Positions 1 through 6,785 of a DNA stretch of 9,733 bases are shown here, piece after piece (the stretch's first letter is position 1; the number at the start of each line of letters is the position of its first letter). The notes under the pieces are model-generated. The model searched no databases and was not told the DNA's origin. It was given only the letters and a program-made list of their open reading frames with translations. The position numbers and the translations under genes were made by a program. Source of the DNA: CAZTME01 sp964614795 (lineage in GTDB: Bacteria; Patescibacteriota; Microgenomatia; UBA1400; PJMF01); assembly GCA_964614795.1 (NCBI GenBank), contig CAZTME010000041.1, forward strand, positions 1-9,733, in the 5' to 3' direction.

Positions 1-998
1 AAAACTTAGAAACGGAAGAACCAAACTTAACTAGCACCACTTCATTTGTAGATTTTGCGGAAATAACTCAACAAGGATCAGCAAAAAAGGCATTGGAAGT
101 GGCCGCCGCAGGCGGCCACAATACTCTTTTGGTTGGTCCACCCGGCACAGGAAAAAGCTTACTTGCTAAAGCATTTAGCGGCATTTTACCCCCGCCAACG
201 CTGGAAGAAGCGGTAGAAATAACCAGCATTCATTCAGTTGCCGGTTTAACAACGGAATCTGGAATTTTAACTTCAAGACCGTTTCGCGCTCCGCATCACA
301 CCGCCAGCACAACGGGATTGACCGGTGGAGGCAGTCCTCCTGTACCCGGTGAAATTTCTTTAGCTCACCGAGGAGTACTTTTCCTGGACGAATTAACCGA
401 ATTTTCTCGTTTCAGTATTGATGCTTTGCGTCAACCTTTGGAGGACAAACACATCACAATCACTAGAGTTGGACATTCCATTCGTTATCCGGCCTCATTT
501 ACTTTGTTGGCGGCCTCCAACCCTTGCCCTTGCGGATATCGCCACAGTCAATCCAAAGCTTGTAAATGTTCTCCCAATAAAGTGCGTCAATATTTTGCAA
601 AAATATCTGGACCAATTCTGGATAGAATTGATGCTACCATTTGGGCTGGTGAAATATCTGCCATGATGTTAACTTCTCAATTTGAAGAAAAAAATGAAAC
701 TTCTCAGGAAATTCGAGAAAGGGTGGTTCATGCCAGAAAAATTCAAACAAAAAGATTAATTAACACCCCATTTTTTACCAATGGTGATTTGACTCACACG
801 GCAGTCAAAGAAATTTGTCAATTACATTTACATGCCCGAAGAATTTTGCTTCGCGCCAGCGCTCAATTAAAATTATCGGCAAGATCAATTATTCGCATCA
901 TAAAGGTCGCTCAAACTTGCGCAGATTTGGACGCAAGCAAGGTTATTCATACCCAACACATCAATCAAGCTTTAAGTTTTCGACAAGCGCTTGAATAA
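1..998 (+). CDS. comM: ComM/YifB family Mg-chelatase-like AAA+ ATPase, 5'-truncated by the window edge
   Basis: The frame is open from base 3 to the TAA at 996-998, so the N-terminal part (roughly the first third to two fifths of a ~500-residue family member) lies outside the window. Counting from the codon at base 3, the protein shows Walker A GPPGTGKS at residues 45-52, the family stretch RPFRAPHHT at 92-100, Walker B VLFLDE at 125-130, and a cysteine cluster NPCPCGY (173-179) followed by CKC. A sensor-like DRID follows, then a C-terminal helical Mg_chelatase_C region (ARRILLRASAQLKLSARS). In naturally transformable bacteria ComM is a hexameric helicase that promotes branch migration during integration of taken-up DNA; a role in DNA uptake here is inferred from the family. 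A TTG at 93 is an internal codon, not the start, because coding continues upstream with family-like sequence (DFAEITQQGSAKKALE). The next gene starts 21 nt downstream but has its own promoter. Confidence 0.95.
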   Translation, partial: NLETEEPNLTSTTSFVDFAEITQQGSAKKALEVAAAGGHNTLLVGPPGTGKSLLAKAFSGILPPPTLEEAVEITSIHSVAGLTTESGILTSRPFRAPHHTASTTGLTGGGSPPVPGEISLAHRGVLFLDELTEFSRFSIDALRQPLEDKHITITRVGHSIRYPASFTLLAASNPCPCGYRHSQSKACKCSPNKVRQYFAKISGPILDRIDATIWAGEISAMMLTSQFEEKNETSQEIRERVVHARKIQTKRLINTPFFTNGDLTHTAVKEICQLHLHARRILLRASAQLKLSARSIIRIIKVAQTCADLDASKVIHTQHINQALSFRQALE

Positions 999-1003
999 AA
1001 ATT

Positions 1004-1012
1004 TGCTATACT
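1004..1012 (+). promoter_or_regulatory. Extended -10 promoter of the 1020 gene (leaderless)
   Basis: TGCTATACT is an extended -10 box (TGn plus TATACT). It ends 7 nt before the ATG at 1020, so the predicted transcription start falls on or one base before the A of the start codon. No good -35 is visible; an extended -10 can work without one. No Shine-Dalgarno sequence precedes the ATG, which fits leaderless translation. The box lies just after the comM stop codon. Confidence 0.6.
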
Positions 1013-1019
1013 TAAATTA

Positions 1020-1583
1020 ATGAAGCACTTATTTTTCTTTGGTTTGGGAATAACAGCATTTTCCATGGTGCTGGCGTTATTTGTTATATTTATACCAAAT
1101 TATCAAAACAATAAACAAATTTTAAATACTCCATCAACCATATCCACCGGCATGATTGCCAATGATTATTATTCAGAAGAAATGAATCCGGATGCACAGG
1201 TACTGGGAGTTCAATCAGACATTATCAATCTCGATAGATTTTACGGATTGATTAATGGCTACAGGCGGGATAATTATTCTCCAGCTCTAACTGTTCATTT
1301 AGGCTTACAAGCAACTGCGCAAAAAATTCTAACGGAAAAAGTATCAGAAATTGATATTCAAGAAATTGCAAAATCTTATGGTTATACAGGCAAAAATATT
1401 TCTTCAATCAAAGTCAATTCGGAATCATCAAGTTGGAGTTTGTTTTCCGCTTTAACAAACGACCCAAAATATGAATTATTGATTCGTTCTTCAGCTTTTT
1501 ATAACATGGGCTTGGCCAGTGAATGCATCTCGAACTCAGAGTCAACAACTCAATGTCAATCTTTATTCTTAATTGGTGATTAA
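1020..1583 (+). CDS. Membrane-anchored extracytoplasmic protein, degenerate CAP/SCP-like domain
   Basis: This 187-residue protein has one N-terminal hydrophobic segment (about residues 4-26) that would act as signal anchor, with the rest outside the membrane. The segment LINGYRRDNYSPALTVHLG, residues 77-95, followed by LQATAQKIL resembles the start of CAP/SCP-PR1 domains (asparagine/arginine helix, 'PAL', then an alanine-rich helix). The end (LLIRSSAFYNMGLA ... CQSLFLIGD) resembles the CAP closing strands. The metal-binding histidines and glutamates of classical CAP proteins are not evident, so a catalytic role is unlikely. Cys169 and Cys179 could form a disulfide. The ATG is chosen because an extended -10 box ends 7 nt upstream. 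Repeat copy 1 begins at the base right after the TAA. The fold assignment is inference from pattern only; an unrelated secreted protein is possible. Confidence 0.8.
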   Translation: MKHLFFFGLGITAFSMVLALFVIFIPNYQNNKQILNTPSTISTGMIANDYYSEEMNPDAQVLGVQSDIINLDRFYGLINGYRRDNYSPALTVHLGLQATAQKILTEKVSEIDIQEIAKSYGYTGKNISSIKVNSESSSWSLFSALTNDPKYELLIRSSAFYNMGLASECISNSESTTQCQSLFLIGD

Positions 1584-1656
1584 TAGACTTGTTGCACAAT
1601 AACAACGCGATTCATTTGCATAAATTAATTCATGTTTTTATTGCGCGACAAGTCTA
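1584..1656. repeat. Palindromic intergenic repeat, copy 1 (73 bp)
   Basis: The element runs from TAGACTTG to CAAGTCTA and is an imperfect palindrome over its whole length. The first 8 pairs inside the terminal TA are perfect, and about 20 of the first 25 positions can pair, with G-U wobbles. It starts at the base after the stop of the CAP-like gene and ends 29 bp before the uppP stop. It therefore sits between convergent genes, where the RNA hairpin could limit read-through in both directions. Its reverse complement matches copy 2 at 3273-3364, with about three substitutions in the shared ~72 bp plus one 19-bp insertion. It has no coding capacity. Confidence 0.85.
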
Positions 1657-1685
1657 ATGAAAGCCGATTAATATTTTCGACAATT

Positions 1686-2489
1686 TTAATTGAAAATCAT
1701 AAATAAAGTCACAATTATAGCCAATGAAAATGTATAAAGACTAAACCACCAAATTTGTGCATTATTCAGCAAATACTTGAGCAAAGTCAGACTTAATAAG
1801 CCTGTTGTAAAAGCAGAAATCATTGCCAAGAAAGTCATGAGATTTATTTCATTGAGAATAGTATTGTTTTCAAATAAATGGAGTACTTCAACCAAAGTTG
1901 CTCCAGAGATGGCAGGAATGGCAAGTAAAAATGACCAAGAAAAAGCGTCTTTTCTAGAAAAACCGCAAATCAAGCCCCAGCTGACAGTAGTTCCGGATCT
2001 GGAAATGCCGGGCGCCAAAGCCAGAATTTGCGCTATACCCACACTCATAAGTTGTGTAAGTGTGAGATTCAATTTCAATCGAGAAGTAACAAACATAATG
2101 TTGGGCAAAAAAAATGCGGATAGTTTGTTACTCAATATTAATTGTGAAATTAATGAAAATACGCTGGTAATAATTAATCCAAATACAATGAATTGCCAGG
2201 AATTACTCAAAATTTCCAATTGATTGCGAAAAAGCAATCCAACCATAGCTACCGGCAAGGTTGCCAAAGCCAACATTAACCATTCCTTAAATTTTAATGC
2301 CAAAATTCTTTGACGAAAAAACCAAATAATCGCAAATAAAGTTGCACAATGCAATAAAATATCCGTTGTGAGAGTGTTTTCAAAACCAAATAATATTCTT
2401 GCCAAAGCCAGATGTCCGGAACTTGAAACTGGTAAAAACTCGGTTAATCCTTGAAGAGCTCCAAGTAAAACAGCCTCGAGAAAAGACAT
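1686..2489 (-). CDS. uppP: Undecaprenyl-diphosphatase UppP (BacA)
   Basis: UppP dephosphorylates undecaprenyl diphosphate in the cytoplasmic membrane, recycling the lipid carrier for peptidoglycan and other surface polymers; extra copies give bacitracin resistance in known species. The 267-residue length is typical. The first signature LTEFLPVSSSGHL is at residues 15-27 (Glu17, Ser residues and His26 expected at the active site). The second, PGISRSGTT, is at 160-168 and contains the essential arginine (Arg164). The rest is a series of hydrophobic helices. The ATG lies 12 nt after the TAG of the upstream channel-like gene, with GAAGAG only 3 nt before the start as a weak, close ribosome site. 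No separate promoter is visible, so the two genes form an operon. The stop is TAA. Confidence 0.96.
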   Translation of the reverse strand: MSFLEAVLLGALQGLTEFLPVSSSGHLALARILFGFENTLTTDILLHCATLFAIIWFFRQRILALKFKEWLMLALATLPVAMVGLLFRNQLEILSNSWQFIVFGLIITSVFSLISQLILSNKLSAFFLPNIMFVTSRLKLNLTLTQLMSVGIAQILALAPGISRSGTTVSWGLICGFSRKDAFSWSFLLAIPAISGATLVEVLHLFENNTILNEINLMTFLAMISAFTTGLLSLTLLKYLLNNAQIWWFSLYTFSLAIIVTLFMIFN

Positions 2490-2501
2490 AAACTCTTCAA
2501 A

Positions 2502-3191
2502 CTATTTTGAACGATCTTGCCAGCGCTGTTGCCAGCGTTCCAAGACATCCTTTACAAAATGCTGAGATCCCAAACCCAAACCCAAACCAATTGCCAAAGC
2601 AATAGCGGAAACCATACCAATAAAAAGAATTAAAATAAAGTCTCTGGCAATACCCAATTCCGAAACTGCAATTAATAAAGCCAAGGACATTGTGATGTAA
2701 CCCGCGCTTTTTCCGGACAGTCTGGCTAAGCGCACATCAAAAGGCTTAATGGAATTTTTCACAATTGATTCCAGAAGAGAGGCAAGCAAAGCACCAAAAA
2801 CAATTATTACACCGGCTGAAAATAAGTTTGGTAAAAATGATAAGACTTGATCAAAAAGGCTAGAAAGCCAGACTAATCCTAAAATATTGGCGGCCGCGTC
2901 GAAAACCACAAGCATTAATAACCAAAATACTACTTCCGAAATAAATTTTTCAATTGATGAGGCCAGTTCCGCATCTTTGGTGTATTCACCGATTGGAGAT
3001 TGCTTAAAAACTTTGGCGGTACGAATTTTCTTTAAACCTTCTTGCAATAAACCTTGCAGAAATTTAACAATCACAACACCCACCACAACCACCGCGCCAG
3101 CCACTAATAAACGCAAGCCCCAACCCATTAAAGTGGGAGCGGCAATTGAAGAATTAAGAATGGGTACATATTCTAGAAAAAAAGGTTGCAT
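2502..3191 (-). CDS. Small mechanosensitive-channel-like membrane protein (conserved TM helix type)
   Basis: The protein has 229 residues from the ATG at 3191. It has hydrophobic segments near residues 20-43, 88-110, 120-145 and 165-205. Amphipathic glycine-rich repeats resembling the 'conserved TM helix' family (PF05552) occur at LPNLFSAGVIIVFGALL and AIGLGLGLGSQHFVKDVLERW. The latter resembles the glycine-rich pore helix of MscS-type channels. The MscS beta-barrel domain is absent because the protein ends just after that helix, so gating in response to membrane tension is only a family-based guess. A TTG at 3230 would add 13 residues, but that TTG is the -35 hexamer of the promoter, so the downstream ATG is preferred. 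It is first gene of an operon with uppP, suggesting an envelope role. Confidence 0.85.
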   Translation of the reverse strand: MQPFFLEYVPILNSSIAAPTLMGWGLRLLVAGAVVVVGVVIVKFLQGLLQEGLKKIRTAKVFKQSPIGEYTKDAELASSIEKFISEVVFWLLMLVVFDAAANILGLVWLSSLFDQVLSFLPNLFSAGVIIVFGALLASLLESIVKNSIKPFDVRLARLSGKSAGYITMSLALLIAVSELGIARDFILILFIGMVSAIALAIGLGLGLGSQHFVKDVLERWQQRWQDRSK

Positions 3192-3200
3192 ATAGTTAGA

Positions 3201-3230
3201 AGTATAACAGGATTTTGCAGATTTGTACAA
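3201..3230 (-). promoter_or_regulatory. Promoter of the channel-like/uppP operon
   Basis: On the minus strand, TTGTAC (3230-3225) is followed after 18 bp by TATACT (3206-3201), which carries an upstream TG (TGTTATACT) as an extended -10. The -10 ends 9 nt before the ATG at 3191, predicting a 5' leader of only about 2-4 nt. No Shine-Dalgarno sequence fits in that space. This is the best two-box promoter in the window. Confidence 0.7.
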
Positions 3231-3272
3231 AAAACTTGGCCCGCAAATAGAACACAGTCCCTTGAATCTTAT

Positions 3273-3364
3273 TAGACTTGTCGCGCAATAAAAACATGAA
3301 TTAATTTATGCAAATGAATCGTGCTGTTATTGTGCGACACTATTGTAAATTTTCGACAAGTCTA
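3273..3364. repeat. Palindromic intergenic repeat, copy 2 (92 bp, with a 19-bp insertion)
   Basis: The sequence from TAGACTTG (3273) to CAAGTCTA (3364) is the reverse complement of copy 1 with about three substitutions. It also carries a 19-bp insertion at 3340-3358. The insertion ends in CGACA, repeating the CGACA at 3335-3339 just before it. Left-arm TAGACTTGTCG still pairs perfectly with the distal CGACAAGTCTA, leaving the extra bases as a bulge. The element lies immediately downstream of rnpB, whose 3' end is separated from it only by a short T-run, and upstream of the channel-like gene's promoter. It could serve as a structured barrier to rnpB read-through. Confidence 0.85.
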
Positions 3365-3368
3365 AAAA

Positions 3369-3762
3369 GGACTACATGGTTCGTAAGCCGAATTCTGTTT
3401 AAGTGGCATCCATCTTGTGCCCGCGTCTTTATCACCAAAAAAGCGAACGATTGCATTATGGTGAAGTTCGTCGGTTGCAGCCGGGAGGATTGCCTCGCGA
3501 AAAACTGCAAGCAGTTTTTCGCGACCTCAACACGATTACTCGTGTTTCATTGGCGTTTCACCTTGAGGCACTTGGCCTAAGCCAAAAATGCTATCAAGCT
3601 CGTCTCTGTTGCTCTAACTGTCTCTGAAAAATCAGAGCTCCCCCTTCAGTGATTACGTTTAAAAAAACGATCACCTGTTTGGGACACCATTCGTTCTGCT
3701 GTTCGGACTTTCCTCACTTATACCTTTGCAGATAAAAGCGTCACCACCCGACCATGCAGTCC
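3369..3762 (-). ncRNA. rnpB: RNase P RNA (catalytic RNA subunit, class A-like)
   Basis: RNase P RNA removes 5' leaders from precursor tRNAs. The minus strand shows the universal 5' core GAGGAAAGTCC (3715-3705), an AACAGAGA segment near 3605-3612, and the 3' core ACAGAATTCGGCTTA (3398-3384). Ends are set by helix P1: the 12 bases at 3762-3751 pair with 3380-3369 (GGACU/AGUCC, a G-U pair, then CAUGGU/ACCAUG). The resulting length is about 394 nt, usual for bacteria. A 30-base hairpin at 3495-3524 (14 self-complementary bases per arm, CUUG loop) probably forms P12. Five T residues follow the 3' end, then repeat copy 2. The predicted transcription start nearly coincides with the mature 5' end. 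Plus-strand ORFs over this region are not genes. Confidence 0.95.
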
Positions 3763-3770
3763 TAGCTGGT

Positions 3771-3801
3771 ATTATACTCTCAGGTAAGCATAAACTTCCA
3801 A
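3771..3801 (-). promoter_or_regulatory. rnpB promoter
   Basis: On the minus strand a consensus TATAAT (3776-3771) lies 8 bases before the first paired base of P1. A weak -35, TTGGAA (3801-3796), lies 19 bp further upstream. The spacing places the start at about 3763-3764, so little 5' processing would be needed. Confidence 0.65.
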
Positions 3802-4179
3802 CGAGCTTGCAGTCGGGTTTTTAGATTGTTGTATGCAGAGCTTGCGCTAGTGCGTAGCGACTCCTCGATCGCCGAGCAAGTTGATGGTGAAAGATTTGTT
3901 TGAGAAAAATTAAAAAATCATTAGCATTTTAAAAAATATCAAAATTGTAAAGATATTGTGAAGTTATGATATTTAATCAGAAATTCATTCTGAACTTCAA
4001 ATTTAACTTATAGCCAAAACTTCTGAATCAATTTTCCTGCAAAATATTTTTTTGCAATTGCTTTATTTCTTTGGCATTGTGTGTTATCGCAAATAACATT
4101 AATTTATAAATACACAACTAATGACAATCTATTTTGGATGATTGTAATTATTTAATTTGTATTGTTTATGGAAACTTGC
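3802..4179. other. Gene-free stretch between rnpB and the AI-2E gene
   Basis: No convincing coding frame or known RNA was found. At 3838-3882 there is a GC-richer island in otherwise very AT-rich DNA. It has outer complementary bases CTTG/CAAG and two inner hairpins: GCTA/TAGC with a GTGCG-type loop, and CTCG/CGAG. Further on, GTTAT-CGCAA-ATAAC (about 4083-4097) and ACAATC/GATTGT (about 4126-4145) could form weak hairpins downstream of the AI-2E stop, but none is followed by a clear T-run. Function is unknown. Confidence 0.5.
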
Positions 4180-5247
4180 TCACTGAGAATCCAAAACCAT
4201 TTTCTTCTTGGGATGCAAAATAAAAAATGAGTACCAAGCCCGAACAGAAATATAAATTGGTACTGCCAACAAAGCACCTAAAACTCCGGCTAAATGCGCT
4301 CCAGCTAAAATTGCCAACATCACTATCAAAGGATTTACATGAGCTGTAACGCTCATGATTCTGGGTGCCAAAACGTTACTCTCCACTTGCTGAATGATAA
4401 TCGAACTTGCCAAAACTATGACTGCTACAATTGGTCCTTGAAAAAAAGCGGAAATTAAAACTGCTGGTATGGTGGCAATGGTGGGACCCAAATTGGGCAC
4501 AATTTCAAACAACCCCGCCAAAATAGCGAGAGGCAAAGCATAAGGCACTCTAAATGCTGAGAGTGTAAAAAATGTAATCAAGCCTACCAAAATCATTAAA
4601 ATCAATTTTCCCCTAATCCATCCGCCCACCTGCTTTTCCCAAAAAACCAAAAAATCTTCCAACTTTTTTTCGTGAGCTTTATCCGGAGTGATCCAAGCCA
4701 CTTTTTTTGCCAAATGTGGTCGATCCAACAAAAGATAATAAGTCATCACCAAATAGGAAAGCAGTAAAAATGCGTTGGCAAACAGACTGGTAGCAAAGTT
4801 AAAAATATTGGCAAATGGCTCTTGAAGTGAGTTTAACAGAGAAGTTGCATCCTTAAGCGCAGCGGTTAAATTCAGCAGATTTTTCCAATCCCAACCAATA
4901 GGCAAAGTCGGCCATTGATAGGAGTTTTGAATAAAAGCAGTATCTTTCAACCAATCAATAAAATTCAATAATTCAGTAATTAAAGGTGGAATAATCAATC
5001 CTAATAAAGAAACGATAAACACAACAAAAAGGATGATTACCAACAAAGCGGAAAAGGCACGCGGCAATCCTCTCTTTTCAAATTTCCTCACCGACGGTTC
5101 TAAAGCCATCATCGAAAGCAGTGCCAAAAAAAATAACAACACCAGAGTTTTTAACTCAATTATCAACCAAATCATACCGGCAATAAGGAAAATCGTCAGA
5201 ATTGAACGAAAATCAATTTGAATAATCTTGGCAGGCTGAAGTGTCAC
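4180..5247 (-). CDS. AI-2E family transporter (PF01594-type permease)
   Basis: This 355-residue polytopic membrane protein has paired N-terminal helices (about residues 15-48 and 60-90), a less hydrophobic extracytoplasmic segment (about 95-165), and a helical bundle to the C-terminus. Family features are present: NLGPTIATIPAVLISAFFQG in the second half, then IQQVESNVLAPRIMS and LAILAGAHLAGVLGALLAVP. Members export diverse small solutes, including autoinducer 2 in E. coli (TqsA) or Na+/Li+ in others; the substrate cannot be read from sequence. The start is GTG at 5247, directly 6 nt after an extended -10 box, which argues for a leaderless mRNA. It ends in TGA, showing that TGA is read as stop. 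It has its own promoter and appears monocistronic. Confidence 0.92.
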   Translation of the reverse strand: MTLQPAKIIQIDFRSILTIFLIAGMIWLIIELKTLVLLFFLALLSMMALEPSVRKFEKRGLPRAFSALLVIILFVVFIVSLLGLIIPPLITELLNFIDWLKDTAFIQNSYQWPTLPIGWDWKNLLNLTAALKDATSLLNSLQEPFANIFNFATSLFANAFLLLSYLVMTYYLLLDRPHLAKKVAWITPDKAHEKKLEDFLVFWEKQVGGWIRGKLILMILVGLITFFTLSAFRVPYALPLAILAGLFEIVPNLGPTIATIPAVLISAFFQGPIVAVIVLASSIIIQQVESNVLAPRIMSVTAHVNPLIVMLAILAGAHLAGVLGALLAVPIYISVRAWYSFFILHPKKKMVLDSQ

Positions 5248-5253
5248 AACTTC

Positions 5254-5283
5254 AGTGTAGCAAATTTCTTAATCTATGAGCAA
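5254..5283 (-). promoter_or_regulatory. Promoter of the AI-2E family gene (leaderless)
   Basis: On the minus strand, TTGCTC (5283-5278) is followed after 18 bp by TACACT (5259-5254), preceded by TGC as an extended -10. The box ends 6 nt before the GTG start, so the start codon G is at the usual +1 position. The stretch ATTTGCTA-ACT closely matches the promoter before the 1020 gene. Confidence 0.65.
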
Positions 5284-5315
5284 TAGCATTAATGACAAAA
5301 TCAGAGTGCTAAGGT

Positions 5316-6365
5316 TTATGAAGTCTTAATTTGTGCTAGTAACTCTAATTTTAATTTTTCTTTATCTTCAAACCAGGAAATGTTGTGCTGTTTTTTCCAC
5401 CATTTAAGTTGTCTTTTAGCATACCGCAGTTCGTGCGCCGCCCAAAGGGCGGCGCACTCACTTAATGAAACTTCGTTTATTCGACACTTGTGTAAAAAAG
5501 AAACACCGCAACTACTCCAAGCCGGAACTTGATCGGGCGAGAGCTTATTTTCCGTTATCAATATCTCCAAATTTTCCGCCTCTTCAAACGCTCCGAATTT
5601 GATTCTTTCATCAACCCTCTGGTAAATTTTTTCTTCCAAACCAGAAAAATCGATTGCAATTCCATACCACCAATGATCTGGATTATTTTTTGTTTCTGGC
5701 TGTGATTTTTCATTCAAACCAAATAATTGCTCTCTATCAATATTCAAATAAATTTGTCTGTCCTTGATTTGTTCGTTTTGTCGAACTTTGGCTTTTTCTA
5801 TCGCTCTCATTAATCTTCTGGGATTGAACACATCTGATTGGTTCAATGAATTAAATACTTCAATATCTAGATTTCTTAAATAATTTTGCATCTCTTCAAT
5901 GGAAAACTCTTCAATCTCTTCTCTCAATTTTTCATCCGGCTTTGGCATTGAAGAAAATGATTCAACATCAACAATCGAGTGATATAGCATGGTTCCACCC
6001 ACAATAAGAAACAAAGTATTTTTAGAATAATGATGAATCAAATCATCGAAGAGTATTTGAAAATGTCCGGCCGACCAAGGCTGGAGCGGAGAAATAATGG
6101 ATACTCCGTGAAGAAAAATGGGCAGAGACTCATGTTGAAAATAATCATATTTAAAATTTCCACTCCTTTGCCTTTGATAATTTTTTGGAATATCCGCCCC
6201 TGTGATAATCTCCAAACTCTGATAAACTTGCCTGGAATCCGCACTGAGGATTACCACCCTGTCTACCAAATTATCTTTCAAAACTTGATTGGCGATATCA
6301 AAGGCTACTTGAGTTTTGCCACTGCCAGTTGTTCCCACTAGAGAAAAAATGTGATCGATTGACAT
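5316..6365 (-). CDS. miaA: tRNA dimethylallyltransferase MiaA
   Basis: MiaA transfers a dimethylallyl group from DMAPP to N6 of A37 in tRNAs reading UNN codons. Visible features in the 349-residue protein are the P-loop GTTGSGKT (11-18), DSRQVYQ (43-49, substrate and tRNA contact region), ITGADIP, the IVGGT motif (121-125), FNPRRLMRAIE and the C-terminal YAKRQLKWWKK. The protein is some 30-40 residues longer than the E. coli enzyme, with additions in the middle (about 60-110 and 205-235). The ATG lies only 5 nt after the TAA of the mazG-like gene and has no Shine-Dalgarno sequence, so translation is probably coupled to that gene. Its product is the substrate of MiaB, encoded about 1.6 kb away in the window. 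Confidence 0.95.
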   Translation of the reverse strand: MSIDHIFSLVGTTGSGKTQVAFDIANQVLKDNLVDRVVILSADSRQVYQSLEIITGADIPKNYQRQRSGNFKYDYFQHESLPIFLHGVSIISPLQPWSAGHFQILFDDLIHHYSKNTLFLIVGGTMLYHSIVDVESFSSMPKPDEKLREEIEEFSIEEMQNYLRNLDIEVFNSLNQSDVFNPRRLMRAIEKAKVRQNEQIKDRQIYLNIDREQLFGLNEKSQPETKNNPDHWWYGIAIDFSGLEEKIYQRVDERIKFGAFEEAENLEILITENKLSPDQVPAWSSCGVSFLHKCRINEVSLSECAALWAAHELRYAKRQLKWWKKQHNISWFEDKEKLKLELLAQIKTS

Positions 6366-6370
6366 TAAAC

Positions 6371-6766
6371 TTATTGCTTGGGTTGAAGTCTGCGTTTTTT
6401 TATTTTGTTGAGAGAATATTCAAGTCTTTCATCCAGGTCAATTTTTTTAACTCGAGCAAATCTCATAATGGTCAGTAATAAATCTCCCAATTCTTCCTTA
6501 TAAGTTTCATCATTTTGAGCAGCCAAATTGGTTTTTTTTCGACCATGTTCAGCTAAATATGCCCTGGCCATTTCACCCACTTCTTCCACCAATCCCAAGA
6601 TCAAGATTGAACCGTATTCATGAGAATAACGCTTGCCTTTATCTATTTCATCAAGGGCGCGAAAATACTTCCGAAAAGGCGTGCTAAAGTATTGTCTTTT
6701 GTGGGGTTTTGTTTTTGAATTATTAGAATCTTGCGAAATCGATAAATTGAAATTTTGCTTTTGCAT
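6371..6766 (-). CDS. MazG-like nucleotide pyrophosphohydrolase
   Basis: The 131-residue protein carries the MazG/all-alpha NTP pyrophosphohydrolase metal-binding signature: EEVGE at residues 61-65 and EELGD at 91-95, on two helices. The family hydrolyses (d)NTPs to monophosphates and pyrophosphate as house-cleaning enzymes; the preferred nucleotide is unknown. The first ~25 residues are polar, low in complexity and probably disordered. It is the first gene of a two-gene operon with miaA. An extended -10 box ends 10 nt before the ATG; AAGG 5 nt before the ATG could also act as a short ribosome site if transcription begins further upstream. Confidence 0.88.
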   Translation of the reverse strand: MQKQNFNLSISQDSNNSKTKPHKRQYFSTPFRKYFRALDEIDKGKRYSHEYGSILILGLVEEVGEMARAYLAEHGRKKTNLAAQNDETYKEELGDLLLTIMRFARVKKIDLDERLEYSLNKIKKRRLQPKQ

Positions 6767-6776
6767 AATTACCTTG

Positions 6777-6785
6777 AGTTTATCA
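6777..6785 (-). promoter_or_regulatory. Probable extended -10 promoter of the mazG-miaA operon
   Basis: On the minus strand TGATAAACT (6785-6777) matches TGnTAnACT and ends 10 nt before the ATG, predicting a leader of about 4 nt. No -35 is recognisable. Confidence 0.45.

Noticed and set aside
93..95. TTG at 93 as the start of the ComM gene
   Set aside because: The frame is open to the left edge with family-like residues, so the gene is truncated by the window and does not start here.
1777..2223. Plus-strand 148-codon ORF
   Set aside because: It is the antisense shadow of uppP, whose catalytic motifs are intact on the minus strand.
3308..3627. Two overlapping plus-strand ORFs of 90 and 74 codons
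   Set aside because: They lie over repeat copy 2 and the RNase P RNA gene on the opposite strand; their residues simply reflect the structured RNA.
3838..3882. tRNA-like or cloverleaf RNA
   Set aside because: It is too short, and there is no T-loop GTTCGA-type sequence or acceptor stem.
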